DNA from: CAWEDP01 sp963807925
Lineage (GTDB): Bacteria > Acidobacteriota > Vicinamibacteria > Vicinamibacterales > CAVVIG01
Assembly: GCA_963807925.1 (NCBI GenBank)
Contig: CAWEDP010000002.1
Location: 1,426,001-1,490,000, forward strand
DNA: 64,000 bases
Direction: 5' to 3'
Shown: piece after piece, positions 34,914 through 47,194 of the stretch
How the letters are laid out: every line of letters starts with the position of its first letter
Position numbering within the stretch: position 1 is the stretch's first letter
Made by a program: the position numbers and the translations under genes
Notes under the pieces: generated by a model
The model's input: only the letters and a program-made list of their open reading frames with translations
What the model was told of the DNA's origin: nothing
Database searches by the model: none

Positions 34914-36248
34914 ATGGACTCTCTGTTCCCTCCCGACAACGCCGGAGCCGAGCGCCCCGACGCGCCGCTGGCCGAGCGGATGCGGCCGCGGACCTTCGAC
35001 GAGTTCGTCGGACAGGAGGAACTGCTCGCGCCGGGACGGCCTCTGCGGGAAGCCATCGAGCGCGACCTCCTGCAGTCGATCATCCTCTGGGGCCCGCCCG
35101 GCACCGGCAAGACGACGCTCGCGCGCATCATCGCCGACCGGACGAAGGCGCGCTTCGTGTCGTTCAGCGCGGTGCTCTCCGGCATCAGGGAGATCCGCGA
35201 CGTGATGGCCGAAGCCGAGCGGCAGCGCCGCTCCGCAGGACGCCGCACCATCGTCTTCATCGACGAGATTCACCGGTTCAACAAGGCGCAGCAGGATGCG
35301 TTCCTGCCGCGCGTGGAGGCCGGCGACATCGTGCTCGTCGGCGCCACGACCGAGAACCCGTCGTTCGAGGTGACCGCGGCGCTGCTGTCGCGCTCGAAGG
35401 TCTTCGTGCTGCGCGGTCTCACGACCGAGGAGGTCGCGTCGATTCTCGCGCGCGCGGTCGCCGATCCGGTGCACGGCCTGGCCGCGCAGTCGCCCGACGT
35501 CTCCTCCGACGCCCTCCAGGCCATCGCCGCGTACGCGAACGGAGACGCCCGCGTCGCGCTCAATCTTCTCGAGTTGAGCGTCGCCGCCGCGCCGATCGCC
35601 GACGGACTGCGGCGGGTGGACGCGTCGCGCGTGCGAGAAGCCATTCAGCGCCGGGCCCTGCTCTACGACAAGACCGGCGAAGAGCACTACAACCTGATCT
35701 CCGCGCTCCACAAGTCGATGCGCAACAGCGATCCCGATGCCGCGGTCTACTGGCTGGCCCGGATGGTCGAGGCCGGCGAGGATCCGCTGTACATCGCGCG
35801 ACGACTCGTCCGCTTCGCGTCCGAGGACGTCGGCAACGCCGATCCCCAGGCGCTGACCGTGGCCGTCGCCGCCAAGGATGCGGTGCATTTCATCGGCATG
35901 CCGGAAGGCAACACGGCGCTCGCCCAGGCGGCGATCTATCTCGCCACCGCGCCGAAGAGCAACGCCGTGTACGAGGCCTACCGGCGCGCCGCCGGCGACG
36001 CGCACGGGGACCTCGCGCAGCCGGTCCCGCTGCACCTCCGGAACGCGCCGACGGCCCTGATGAAGGAGCTGGAGTACGGACGGGGGTACAGATACGCTCA
36101 TGCCGAACCGGACGCGGTCGCCGACATGACCTGCCTGCCGCCGGCCCTCGAAGGACGAACCTACTACCTGCCGACCGGGCGCGGATTCGAGAAGGAACTC
36201 AAACAGCGGCTCGACGCGTGGAAGGAACGGAAGCGTCGGCGAGAGTAG
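34914..36248 (+). CDS. rarA: replication-associated recombination protein A (AAA+ ATPase)
   Basis: A 444-residue RarA/MgsA, the AAA+ clamp-loader-like ATPase acting at stalled replication forks (WRNIP1 homologue). It has PLAERMRPRTFDEFVGQEELL at the start, Walker A GPPGTGKTT near residue 62, Walker B IVFIDEIHRFNKAQQDA, sensor 1 GATTENPSFEV, then the C-terminal tetramerisation domain (EEHYNLISALHKSMRNSDPDAAVYWLARM, RFASEDVGNADP). Length is typical. It is preceded by the SpoU gene at 24 bases and converges with the protease gene. Confidence 0.97.
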   Translation: MDSLFPPDNAGAERPDAPLAERMRPRTFDEFVGQEELLAPGRPLREAIERDLLQSIILWGPPGTGKTTLARIIADRTKARFVSFSAVLSGIREIRDVMAEAERQRRSAGRRTIVFIDEIHRFNKAQQDAFLPRVEAGDIVLVGATTENPSFEVTAALLSRSKVFVLRGLTTEEVASILARAVADPVHGLAAQSPDVSSDALQAIAAYANGDARVALNLLELSVAAAPIADGLRRVDASRVREAIQRRALLYDKTGEEHYNLISALHKSMRNSDPDAAVYWLARMVEAGEDPLYIARRLVRFASEDVGNADPQALTVAVAAKDAVHFIGMPEGNTALAQAAIYLATAPKSNAVYEAYRRAAGDAHGDLAQPVPLHLRNAPTALMKELEYGRGYRYAHAEPDAVADMTCLPPALEGRTYYLPTGRGFEKELKQRLDAWKERKRRRE

Positions 36249-36267
36249 AAGGACTGAGCCCTCGAGG

Positions 36268-37182
36268 CTACTGAATCTTCGTCGCCAGCACGACCGCGTC
36301 GGTCTTGTCGGGCCCGGGAACCTTGCGCAGCATCTCGCGGCGGATCGGCAGGATGAACGAGAAGCGGTAGTCTCCCTGCATCCGGCCGATCGGAATGCCC
36401 ACCAGGTTCCCGCGCTGGTCGAGGACGCCGCCGCCGGACACCCCCGGATGGCCGTCAGTCAGCGCCGTGACCAGACCGTTCCCGGTCTTCTGGCCCACGT
36501 ACCCGGTCGCTGCGACGATGCCCTTCGAGTAATCGTTGCCAAGCCGGAAGATCGGTTCCGCGAAGTCGAACGCGAAGTCGGGATCGACCGCGAGCGGCGG
36601 CAGATCCAGATCGCGCGTCTTGAGGATGGCCCAGTCGCCCTTGTCGACCTCGACCTGCGCGTCACCGTAGTCCACGACCCTGGCGGACACGTCCTTGCCG
36701 TTATAGACCACGCGGACCGACGTCACCCTCCGCGTGCCCCGCCGGTTGTCCTCGTCCTTCAGCGCCACGACCGCGTGCTTGACCGTGACGAAGTAGCCGT
36801 GCCCCAGATACCCGGCCGTCCCGTAGCTGGTCTTGCCGAAGTTGTCATCGGCGTACAGCTCGACGAAGGACGGCCGCCGGTCCCGGATCAGGTTCACCGG
36901 CAACAGGCCCATGTCGTGCTGAATCTCCTGCTTGATCTCCGCGATCATTTCCGCCCGCGAGGCGCGGTCGGCGTCGGTGGCCCGCCCCGACTGGGTCCGG
37001 CCGGTCGTGCCGGCGGTCGCCGCCACGTCGCGCTGCAGTTCGTCGCGGAGCTCGCGAATGCGCTGGTCGTTCAGCGCGCGCTCGGCACGGTCGCCGCCGC
37101 GGCGCTGCAGAACACCCAGCGTGAAGCACGAGACGGCAGTGGCCACGATCGAAGCGACGAAGACGAGCCGTCGGGACATCAT
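36268..37182 (-). CDS. membrane-anchored trypsin-like serine protease
   Basis: A 304-residue protein with an N-terminal signal anchor (about residues 5-26), a coiled-coil-like linker (about 30-95, rich in Arg/Glu/Gln) and a trypsin-fold domain. The catalytic triad is visible: H136 in VTVKHAVV, D183 in KGDWAIL and S249 in GHPGVSGGGV. The domain is DegP/trypsin-like but has no PDZ domain. ATG 37182 is favoured because GGAG lies six bases upstream. A promoter at 37373-37402 implies a leader of about 180 bases. It converges with rarA (19-base gap). Confidence 0.83.
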   Translation of the reverse strand: MMSRRLVFVASIVATAVSCFTLGVLQRRGGDRAERALNDQRIRELRDELQRDVAATAGTTGRTQSGRATDADRASRAEMIAEIKQEIQHDMGLLPVNLIRDRRPSFVELYADDNFGKTSYGTAGYLGHGYFVTVKHAVVALKDEDNRRGTRRVTSVRVVYNGKDVSARVVDYGDAQVEVDKGDWAILKTRDLDLPPLAVDPDFAFDFAEPIFRLGNDYSKGIVAATGYVGQKTGNGLVTALTDGHPGVSGGGVLDQRGNLVGIPIGRMQGDYRFSFILPIRREMLRKVPGPDKTDAVVLATKIQ

Positions 37183-37372
37183 CACAGACTCCAAGTTCGG
37201 CAGCTAGACCACCTCCGCCTCCGCGCCAGTCTAGAGCGCGATGCCGGTCGAAGGCTTACAGCTTTGCCCTCCCGCCGTGACGAGCGCCACAGGCGCCGCC
37301 GCGACGTCAAGGCCCTTTCGCTTGGAAAGCGTTGAGCTGCTAAGGATTGTATCGGGTCGGGTCGATGGGATT
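37183..37372 (-). other. long untranslated leader upstream of the protease gene
   Basis: No gene was found in this stretch. Read on the minus strand from the predicted start, it contains a short hairpin (CTTTC-CAAGC-GAAAG) and further GC-rich pairing potential, then the Shine-Dalgarno of the protease. I could not match it to any riboswitch class by eye. Confidence 0.35.
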
Positions 37373-37402
37373 AGTGTACCAAACGCCCGCGGAGACCGTC
37401 AA
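37373..37402 (-). promoter_or_regulatory. sigma-70-type promoter for the protease gene
   Basis: On the minus strand TTGACG (37402-37397) and TACACT (37378-37373) are separated by 18 bases. Both boxes are close to consensus, in a GC-rich genome where such matches are uncommon by chance. It lies about 190 bases upstream of ATG 37182. Confidence 0.55.
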
Positions 37403-37451
37403 TTGGAATCCCGCACGAGATTCCGATCGAAATCTGTGCAACGGCGTGCCG

Positions 37452-37625
37452 TTACGACCGCCGGACCGCCCGGGTCAACCCCCAGCCGGCCAGAAAAGCC
37501 GCCACGCCTGCCGCGAACAGCCGCGGGTTGGGTCCCATCGGGCCGGCCGTGAACAGATCGACCAGCAGTATCCACATGCCGACCATCTGCCCGAACCGAC
37601 CCAGGTAGTACACGGCGCGCGTCAC
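37452..37625 (-). CDS. small two-helix membrane protein after mutL
   Basis: A 57-codon frame starting at GTG 37625, with GGAG six bases upstream. The product (VTRAVYYLGRFGQMVGMWIL...) has two hydrophobic segments, MVGMWILLVDLFTAG and LFAAGVAAFLAGWGL, separated by PMGPNPR, and ends in basic RAVRRS. It lies 67 bases after the mutL stop on the same strand. The family is not recognised. The hydropathy pattern and Shine-Dalgarno make it a likely real gene that length cut-offs would miss. Confidence 0.5.
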   Translation of the reverse strand: MTRAVYYLGRFGQMVGMWILLVDLFTAGPMGPNPRLFAAGVAAFLAGWGLTRAVRRS

Positions 37626-37692
37626 GGCCCTCTCCAGTTCCAGGCTGACCTCCGCGGCGGCGTCCGTCGGCTCCGTCCCGGCCTCAGCCGTA

Positions 37693-39462
37693 TCAGATGC
37701 GATCGAAGTTCTTCTCGATCTCGCGGCGTGTCAGGCGGAGCATGACGGGCCGTCCGTGCGGGCAGACCGTCGAATACGCGGTGGCGCGCAGCTCGTCGAG
37801 AATGTGCGTCATCTTCTCGTAGGTCAGCCGGTCGTTGGCTTTGACCGCCGCGTGGCACGCCGTCGTGGCCGCGATGCGCTGGAGCGCCTGCTGCACGTCG
37901 GCGCCGCGGTCGAGGCCGTCGAGATCCTCGGCGAGCGCGGCGATCGTCCTCGAGCACTCTTCCGGGCCCAGCAGAGCCGGTGTCGACGACACTTTGACGA
38001 CGGAGGTGCCGAACGCCTCGATCTCGAAGCCCAGACGCCCCAGCTCCCCGATGCGCCCCACCAGGGCCTGATGCGCCGCGGGCGCGAGCTCGACGACGAG
38101 CGGCACCAGCAGCATTTGCGACTCCATCCTGCCGGCGGTCAATCGCTGCATGACCCGTTCGAACAGCACGCGCTCGTGCGCCACGTGCTGGTCGATGATC
38201 GCCACTCCCTCATCGTCGACCGCGATGATGAACGTGTCGCGAAACTGTCCGAGCGGGATGAGCGGCCTGACCCTGGCGTCGGGCGCCGTGGTTCCCGCGG
38301 TGCCGGCCGGCGCGGAGCCCCAAGCCGGCGCGACCGCCTCCCCCGGAGGCGCACCGGCGCCGGCGGCAGCGCCCGGGATCCACCGGTTCGGGTACACGCC
38401 GCTTCCGACCAGACCGGGAATCGCCGCCGCCGTCGGGTAGCTGACGGCGATCTCGGGCCGCAGCTGGAGCGGCGGCGGCCCTCCCTGTCCGATCGCGTCG
38501 AGCAGCGCCCGCCGGACCACCTCATGGACGAAGGACGGCTCGCGGAAACGGACCTCCGCCTTGGTCGGATGGACGTTCACATCGACGGCCTGGGGCGGCA
38601 TCTCGATGAAGAGATGGACCTCGGGGCTGCGCTCCTTGATCGATGCCACGCTGTACGCGTCGATGACCGCGTGCGCGATGGTGCGGTCCTTGACGATCCG
38701 GCGATTGACGAAGACGTGTTGCGGCCCGCGGGTCGGCCCCTGCTCGGCCAGCGACGCCGCGTAACCGAAGACGCGGATCCCGCCGGCCTCCTTCCGCACC
38801 TCGAGCAGATCGGCGCGGTCGCCGTACAGCTGATACAGCCGGTCGCGCAACGACGGCGCCGGCGGGCACTCGAGCACGCGGCGGCCGGCGCTGGTCAACG
38901 TGAACCCGACATCGGGATACGCGAGTGACAGCTGGGTGACGATGCGGGAGACCTGGGCCGACTCGGCGCCGTCGGCCTTCAGGAACTTGCGACGCGCCGG
39001 CAGGTTGTAGAAGAGATCGTCCACCTGCACCATCGTGCCCTCCGGCGATCCGACCTCGGTGACCGACGCCACCGTTCCGCCGTTGACCCGAATCTCGGTG
39101 CCGGTCTGCTCTCCGCGCCCGCGGGTCCGCAGGACGAAGTGCGAGACCGACGCAATCGAGGGCAGCGCCTCGCCCCGGAATCCGAACGTCGTGATGGCTG
39201 CGAGATCGTCCGCCCGCCGGATCTTGCTCGTCGCGTGCCGCTCGATGGCGAGCCGCGCGTCGTCGGCGTCCATCCCCTCGCCGTCGTCCTCGACACGAAC
39301 CTGTCTCTTGCCGCCGAGCTCGATGTGAATGGACAGGCGCCGGGCGCCCGCGTCGATGGCGTTCTCGACGAGCTCCTTGACGACCGACGCGGGCCGCTCC
39401 ACGACCTCGCCGGCGGCAATCTGGTTAGCCAGTTCGGAGGAGAGACGGGTGATGCGACTCAC
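37693..39462 (-). CDS. mutL: DNA mismatch repair protein MutL
   Basis: A 589-residue MutL. The N-terminal GHKL ATPase (about 1-335) has NQIAAGEVVERPASVVKELVEN, the DDGEGM and TSKI...FGFRGEAL motifs. After a Pro/Ala-rich linker (about 345-395) comes the C-terminal dimerisation/endonuclease domain. It keeps the metal motif as DQHVAHERVLFE (consensus DQHA-x2-E-x4-E, with Ala to Val), ACHAAVKA and CPHGRP, so it is the latent-endonuclease type used by bacteria without MutH. The start ATG 39462 follows ppdK closely. No mutS is in the window. Confidence 0.96.
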   Translation of the reverse strand: MSRITRLSSELANQIAAGEVVERPASVVKELVENAIDAGARRLSIHIELGGKRQVRVEDDGEGMDADDARLAIERHATSKIRRADDLAAITTFGFRGEALPSIASVSHFVLRTRGRGEQTGTEIRVNGGTVASVTEVGSPEGTMVQVDDLFYNLPARRKFLKADGAESAQVSRIVTQLSLAYPDVGFTLTSAGRRVLECPPAPSLRDRLYQLYGDRADLLEVRKEAGGIRVFGYAASLAEQGPTRGPQHVFVNRRIVKDRTIAHAVIDAYSVASIKERSPEVHLFIEMPPQAVDVNVHPTKAEVRFREPSFVHEVVRRALLDAIGQGGPPPLQLRPEIAVSYPTAAAIPGLVGSGVYPNRWIPGAAAGAGAPPGEAVAPAWGSAPAGTAGTTAPDARVRPLIPLGQFRDTFIIAVDDEGVAIIDQHVAHERVLFERVMQRLTAGRMESQMLLVPLVVELAPAAHQALVGRIGELGRLGFEIEAFGTSVVKVSSTPALLGPEECSRTIAALAEDLDGLDRGADVQQALQRIAATTACHAAVKANDRLTYEKMTHILDELRATAYSTVCPHGRPVMLRLTRREIEKNFDRI

Positions 39463-39471
39463 GTCAGGCGC

Positions 39472-42228
<2,757 letters not shown>

Positions 42229-42335
42229 TCAACGCTCCGTCGTACGAGTGGATGGATGACTCTCTTCGCCCGCAACGCCGGCGGCCAGCACGATGGCGGT
42301 CGAAGATGGTCGTGGGTCCGCCTGACGACCGTGTT

Positions 42336-44588
42336 TCAGCCCGACCGGGTCTCTTCGGGCACGATCTCGGAGATGTCGGCCAGCCTGAGAATGCAGGACT
42401 CCAGCCGCCGAAGGAGGCGCAGCCGCGCCTCCCGGATCTGGGGATCCGGCGCCATGACGAGAACGTCCGCGAAGAAGCGGTCGACGGCCGGCTTGAACCT
42501 CGCCGCCTCGGCAAACGCCTCGCGATAGCCGTCTCCCGACTCGACCGCCCGATCGATGACCGGACGCCGCCGCTCGAGCTCCTCGGCGAGGGCGACCTCT
42601 GCCGGCTCCTCGAGGACGAGCGGCTGCCCGCCCGCCTCGGTCGCCAGGAAGCGGTCGAGCGACAGCTCGCGCGCGATGTTGCGCACCCGTTTGAAGGCGA
42701 TCGCCAGCTGCTGGAACTGCGGCGTTTCGGTGAACTCGGGCAGGACGCTCAGCTTTCGCAGCGCGTCCGCCGGTTGAATGGCGTCGAGCCGGCGCCCTCG
42801 CGTGACCGCCCGCACGTTGCGGGCGTCGAACCCGCGGCTCTCCAGCACGTATTCCAGGCGCTCCACCATGAAGGCGTGGAACGCCGCCGCGCGGTCGGCC
42901 TCCCATTCCCCGAACGGTCTGCCGTGCCCGTCGGCCGCCGCATCGAGCAGCGGCTGCACGAAGGGCCGAACGCTCACACCCGCCAGCTCCTGCAGATCGA
43001 CCAGAACTCTGAACACGCCCTGCGCCGCCCGGCGCAGGCCGAACGGATCGCGCGAGCCGGTCGGGCGCTCGCCCGCCGCGAACAGCCCGACGATCGTGTC
43101 GAGCTTGTCGGCCAGCGACACGGCAGCCCATGTGATCGCGCCTCGCCCGAGCTGCGCGCGCGACGGCGGCGCACCCGCCTCGATCGACAGGGGCAGGTAG
43201 TGGAAATAGATGGCCTTCCACACTTCCTCGGGCAAACCGTCTTCCCGCGCGTAGATGCCGCCCATCGTGCCCTGCAGCTCGGTGAACTCGCGGACCATGT
43301 CGGTGGTCAGATCGGCCTTTGCGAGCCGCGCCGCACGCGCCGCCTGTGCCACGCGGTCCGGTGGCGCATTGAGGGCTGCGCGCGCGATCCACGCGGCCAG
43401 ACGCTCGATGCGATCGGCCTTCTCTCGGTACGACCCCAGCTTCTTGTGAAAGGCCAGGGTCGCCAGGCGGTCCAGCCGCGAGTCGAGCGACGACCGCCGG
43501 TCGGCTTCCCAGAAGAACATCGCGTCGCGCAGCCGCGCCGTGACGACGCGCTCGGCATTGCGCGCAATCGCCTTGTCGCTGTCCGGCTCGGTGTTGATGA
43601 CCGCCAGGAACGCCGGCCTCAGCCGGCCGTCGTCGCCCTCGACGGGAAAGTAGTGCTGGTGATGGATGAGCGTGGTCGTCAGCACCTCCTGCGGAAGGAC
43701 GCTGGTGAATTCGGGCGCGAAGGTGCCGGCGACCACCGACGGGTACTCGACGAGATCGGGCACCTCGTCGAGGAGTCCCGAGTCGCCGTGGGCCGCGCGG
43801 CTCACGCGCGCCTTGAGGCGGAGCGCCTTGGCGTCCAGCTCCCGCACGATCTTGTCGTGCCGCTCGCCGCGCTCGAGGATCACGAAATTCTCGAGCAGAC
43901 GGGCGCGGTAGTCGTCGAACGTCCGGACCTTGATGGCGCGGCCTGCCCGTCCGCTCGTCGTCAGGAAGCGATGCCCGTAAGTGACGGCGCCGGAGGATAC
44001 GTCCTGCACCTGGCTCGTCTGTGCGTACGCGGGGCGGGTAATGGTGAACGGCACCACGCGGCCGCCGTAGGTGAACAGGATCCAGCGGATCGGCCGGCCG
44101 AAGAGCAGCTCGCCGCGTCCATCCTCGAGCGTCGCGTCCCACCGCATCAGCTTCGGGAAGGTGAGCCCGCGCAGCGCGCCGGCGAGGACGTCGGGCAGCA
44201 CATCGACCGTGGTCCGGCCGCGCTGATGCTTGCGGTACGCGAGGTATTCGCCCTTGGGCGTGGGGACGCGCTCGAGGACGGCGACCTCGACCCCGTGCCT
44301 GGCCGCGAACCCGGCCGCCGCCGGCGTCGGTGTGCCGCCGGGGCCGAACGCGGCCGACACCGGCGGACCGTTGACGAGCTCCTCCAGGTCGGTCTGACGC
44401 TCGGGCACGCGGGCGACCCGCACGGTGAGGCGGCGCGGCGTGCTGAAGCTCTCGGCCGGCGATTCGGGAGCCAGCCGATGCTCGCGAAGCTGGCCGCTGA
44501 CGACCTCGCCGATCTGATTCGTGAGATCGGGCAGCCACGATGCCGGGAGCTCCTCGCATCCGATTTCGAGCAGCAGTTCGCGATCCAC
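42336..44588 (-). CDS. glyS: glycyl-tRNA synthetase beta subunit
   Basis: A 750-residue beta subunit of the bacterial alpha2/beta2 GlyRS, slightly longer than the usual 690-700 residues. It begins MDRELLLEIGCEELPASWL, the conserved N-terminus, has the HD-like region (HHQHYFPVE near 290), and ends with a DALR-type anticodon-binding domain. The subunit binds and positions tRNA-Gly. It begins three bases after the glyQ stop. The gap of about 107 bases down to ppdK shows no clear terminator. Confidence 0.95.
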   Translation of the reverse strand: MDRELLLEIGCEELPASWLPDLTNQIGEVVSGQLREHRLAPESPAESFSTPRRLTVRVARVPERQTDLEELVNGPPVSAAFGPGGTPTPAAAGFAARHGVEVAVLERVPTPKGEYLAYRKHQRGRTTVDVLPDVLAGALRGLTFPKLMRWDATLEDGRGELLFGRPIRWILFTYGGRVVPFTITRPAYAQTSQVQDVSSGAVTYGHRFLTTSGRAGRAIKVRTFDDYRARLLENFVILERGERHDKIVRELDAKALRLKARVSRAAHGDSGLLDEVPDLVEYPSVVAGTFAPEFTSVLPQEVLTTTLIHHQHYFPVEGDDGRLRPAFLAVINTEPDSDKAIARNAERVVTARLRDAMFFWEADRRSSLDSRLDRLATLAFHKKLGSYREKADRIERLAAWIARAALNAPPDRVAQAARAARLAKADLTTDMVREFTELQGTMGGIYAREDGLPEEVWKAIYFHYLPLSIEAGAPPSRAQLGRGAITWAAVSLADKLDTIVGLFAAGERPTGSRDPFGLRRAAQGVFRVLVDLQELAGVSVRPFVQPLLDAAADGHGRPFGEWEADRAAAFHAFMVERLEYVLESRGFDARNVRAVTRGRRLDAIQPADALRKLSVLPEFTETPQFQQLAIAFKRVRNIARELSLDRFLATEAGGQPLVLEEPAEVALAEELERRRPVIDRAVESGDGYREAFAEAARFKPAVDRFFADVLVMAPDPQIREARLRLLRRLESCILRLADISEIVPEETRSG

Positions 44589-44591
44589 GGC

Positions 44592-45482
44592 TCAGGCCAG
44601 CGCTTTCGATTCCGCCGCGACGGCTTCGCCCGCGCCGACGTACGCCTTCGCGATCGCCACGGCCAGCTGCCGGACGCGCAGGATGTAGGCGGTCCGCTCG
44701 GCAACGCCGATGCTGTTGCTGGCGTCGAGGATGTTGAACAGGTGCGAGCACTTGAGACAGTGCTCGAGCGCGGGCCAGACCAGGCCGGAGTTGAGCAGGA
44801 CGACCGTCAGCTGCGCGTAGCGCTCGAACAAATCGCGGTGGAACGCGCCGAACTCCCCCGGCGGCATGTTCACCTGGCCGAACACGTACTTGGACTGCTC
44901 GATCTCCTCGCGCAGGCGGACGTCGCCGTACTTCACACCGGCGCCCCACTCGAGATCGTAGACACTGTCGACCCGCTGGAGCGCCATCGCGATTCGCTCG
45001 AGGCCATAGGTCAACTCGGCCGAGACCGGCGAGAGCTCGAGGCCGCCCGCCTGCTGAAGATAGGTGAACTGCGAAATCTCCAGGCCGTCGAACATCACCT
45101 GCCAGCCGATGCCCCAGGCGCCGAGGGTCGGCGATTCCCAGTTGTCCTCCTCGAAGCGGATGTCGTGATGCCGCGGGTTGATGCCGCAGGTCTCGAGGCT
45201 GTCCAGGTACAGCTGCTGGACGTCGTCGGGTGCCGGTTTCAGGATGACCTGAAACTGATGGTGCTTGAACAGCCGGTTCGGGTTCTCGCCGAACCGGCCG
45301 TCGGCCGGCCGGCGCGACGGCTGCACGTATGCGACGTTCCAGTGAGCCGGCCCGAGGACCCGCAGGAAGGTTTCCGGGTGCATGGTGCCGGCGCCGACCT
45401 CGACGTCGAGCGGCTGCTGCAGCGCGCAGCCCCGCGAGGCCCAGAATTCCGACAGCTTGAGGATGAGGCCTTGAAAGGTCAT
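44592..45482 (-). CDS. glyQ: glycyl-tRNA synthetase alpha subunit
   Basis: A 296-residue catalytic alpha subunit of the alpha2/beta2 GlyRS. It starts MTFQGLILKLSEFWASRGC, with the class II motifs in GAGTMHPETFLRVLGP and VAYVQPSRRPADGRFGENPNR, then HHQFQVILKPAP and LGAWGIGWQVMFDG. Length is normal. It lies 13 bases after recO and 3 bases before glyS, so the three are co-transcribed. Confidence 0.96.
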   Translation of the reverse strand: MTFQGLILKLSEFWASRGCALQQPLDVEVGAGTMHPETFLRVLGPAHWNVAYVQPSRRPADGRFGENPNRLFKHHQFQVILKPAPDDVQQLYLDSLETCGINPRHHDIRFEEDNWESPTLGAWGIGWQVMFDGLEISQFTYLQQAGGLELSPVSAELTYGLERIAMALQRVDSVYDLEWGAGVKYGDVRLREEIEQSKYVFGQVNMPPGEFGAFHRDLFERYAQLTVVLLNSGLVWPALEHCLKCSHLFNILDASNSIGVAERTAYILRVRQLAVAIAKAYVGAGEAVAAESKALA

Positions 45483-45495
45483 GGACGGCTGGCCA

Positions 45496-46155
45496 TCAGC
45501 ACGGTTCCGGTCGCTGCTTCGAGATCTGTCGCAGCACCCGCGTCGACTTCAGATCCTTCTCCAGGTGCCGGACAATCAGCGTCCGGTGCGCCGCTTCGAG
45601 CTCCCGCACGGCCATCGCCGAGACGCGCGCTGCACCGATGGCCAGCGGGGTCGACGTCCGTGCCACGGCCAGGAACGCCTGCGCGTCGGCCGACAGCCCG
45701 TGGCCCGGTTCGTACACGCCCTGCAGCCGCAGCAGCCAGTACTCGAAATAGCGGGCCAGCGGCTCGACGGGCACGCCGGCCGCGAGCGCCTCCACCGTCG
45801 TGGCGCCGAGCCGGTAGAGCGATTCGTTGGGATCGGCTTCCGGCGCCCACTCGTCGATCAGCTCGGCGAAATATCCGACGTATCCGAGCGCGTCGACGCT
45901 CGTGGCCGAGAGCGGCGATCGAGTCGGCGCCACGTAGTCGAGCCGCACGAGATCGCGGCGCTCGCGTTCCAGGTACGCGACGCGCCCGCAGGTCAGCGGC
46001 TCGAGCGCGCCACCGAAGCGCCGCCGGCTCTGCCGCGCGTTCCTGGCGACGCCCCGCTTCTTGCCCCGATCGCGCGTCAGGAAGACGACAATCCGATCCG
46101 ATTCACCCAGCGTGTACGACCGGAGAATCAGCGCATCGCTGGTGTAGAGCGGCAT
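45496..46155 (-). CDS. recO: DNA repair protein RecO
   Basis: A 219-residue RecO with an N-terminal OB fold (MPLYTSDALILRSYTLGESDRIVVFLTRD) and a helical C-terminal domain. It loads RecA on SSB-coated DNA together with RecR. It is slightly shorter than typical (about 240) and lacks the CxxC zinc pair seen in many RecO proteins. ATG 46155 fits the usual family start and has GAGGGA upstream; GTG 46173 (MRDRLHM...) is an alternative. It is 130 bases after era, matching the common era-recO order, and 13 bases before glyQ. Confidence 0.88.
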   Translation of the reverse strand: MPLYTSDALILRSYTLGESDRIVVFLTRDRGKKRGVARNARQSRRRFGGALEPLTCGRVAYLERERRDLVRLDYVAPTRSPLSATSVDALGYVGYFAELIDEWAPEADPNESLYRLGATTVEALAAGVPVEPLARYFEYWLLRLQGVYEPGHGLSADAQAFLAVARTSTPLAIGAARVSAMAVRELEAAHRTLIVRHLEKDLKSTRVLRQISKQRPEPC

Positions 46156-46285
46156 GTGGAGACGATCCCTCACGTTACCTCGAATCCGGGCATCCCGTCA
46201 CGGGTCATCTCGCCTTCCGATCGTGACGTGGACGGCCGTGGCCCGATCGAAACGCCCGGACCGAGAACCAGACGCCTGGTTCGAC

Positions 46286-47194
46286 TCACGAATCGCGACC
46301 GCCGATGCCGATCTCGCCGAGCGTGCGGCCGTCCTCGCGCCAGTCGGAACGGACGCGCACATGCAGGTCCAGAAACACCCGCACGCCGAAGAAGCGCTCG
46401 AGGTCCTCCCGGGCGGCCGTGCCGATCTTCTTGATCATCGCCCCGCTCCGGCCGACGACAATCGGCTTCTGCGACTCGCGATCGACCACGATCGTGCAGT
46501 ACAGACGCAGCAGCTGCTTGTGCGGGGCCGCGACTGGATCCGGTTCCTCGAAGCGGTCCACCAGCACCGCGCTCGAATACGGAATCTCCGCGTGCGTCGC
46601 CTGCAGCAGCTTCTCCCGGACAATCTCCGCCGCGAAGAAGCGCTCGGGCTGATCGGTGAGGAAGTCGTCGGGAAACCGGCGCTCCCCTTCCGGGAGCCGG
46701 TCCAGAATCGCGCGCTCGAGCCGATCGATGTTGTCCCCGGTGGCGGCCGAGACCGGCACGATCGCCGCGAAGTCGGCTCGCGTGGAATACGCCGCGATCA
46801 TCGGCAACAGACGCGTCTTCTTCACCACGTCGATCTTGTTGAGAATGAGGAACAGGGGCGATCCGGACTTCTTCACCAGATCGAGCAGGTACCTGTCGCC
46901 CTTCCCGGGGCGCTCGGTCACGTCGACGACCAGGCCGAGCACGTCCGCGTCGGGGATCGTCTCGACCGCGACGTCGACCATCCGGACGTTCATGCGGTGC
47001 AGCGGCCGGTGAATCCCCGGGGTGTCCAGGAAGACCACCTGGGCGTCGGGATAGTTCCGAACGCCCAGGATCCGGGTCCGCGTCGTCTGCGGCTTCTCCG
47101 ACACGATGGCCAGCTTGACGCCGACCAGGCGGTTGAGCAGCGTGGACTTGCCGGCGTTGGGCCGCCCGATGAGCGCAACCGACCCGCACTTCAT
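46286..47194 (-). CDS. era: GTPase Era
   Basis: A 302-residue Era, the GTPase that binds the 3' end of 16S rRNA during 30S assembly. G-domain motifs: G1 GRPNAGKS near residue 10, G2 TTRTRI, G3 DTPG, G4 NKID, G5 SAA. The C-terminal KH domain has VVGRSGAMIKKIGTAAREDLERFFGVRVFLDL. ATG 47194 overlaps the stop of the corC-like gene by four bases, giving translational coupling. Confidence 0.97.
   Translation of the reverse strand: MKCGSVALIGRPNAGKSTLLNRLVGVKLAIVSEKPQTTRTRILGVRNYPDAQVVFLDTPGIHRPLHRMNVRMVDVAVETIPDADVLGLVVDVTERPGKGDRYLLDLVKKSGSPLFLILNKIDVVKKTRLLPMIAAYSTRADFAAIVPVSAATGDNIDRLERAILDRLPEGERRFPDDFLTDQPERFFAAEIVREKLLQATHAEIPYSSAVLVDRFEEPDPVAAPHKQLLRLYCTIVVDRESQKPIVVGRSGAMIKKIGTAAREDLERFFGVRVFLDLHVRVRSDWREDGRTLGEIGIGGRDS

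Noticed and set aside
37183..37372. A known riboswitch class (for example c-di-GMP type) in the protease leader
   Set aside because: A short GGGCAAAGC-like string drew attention, but the conserved core and paired helices of that class could not be laid out.
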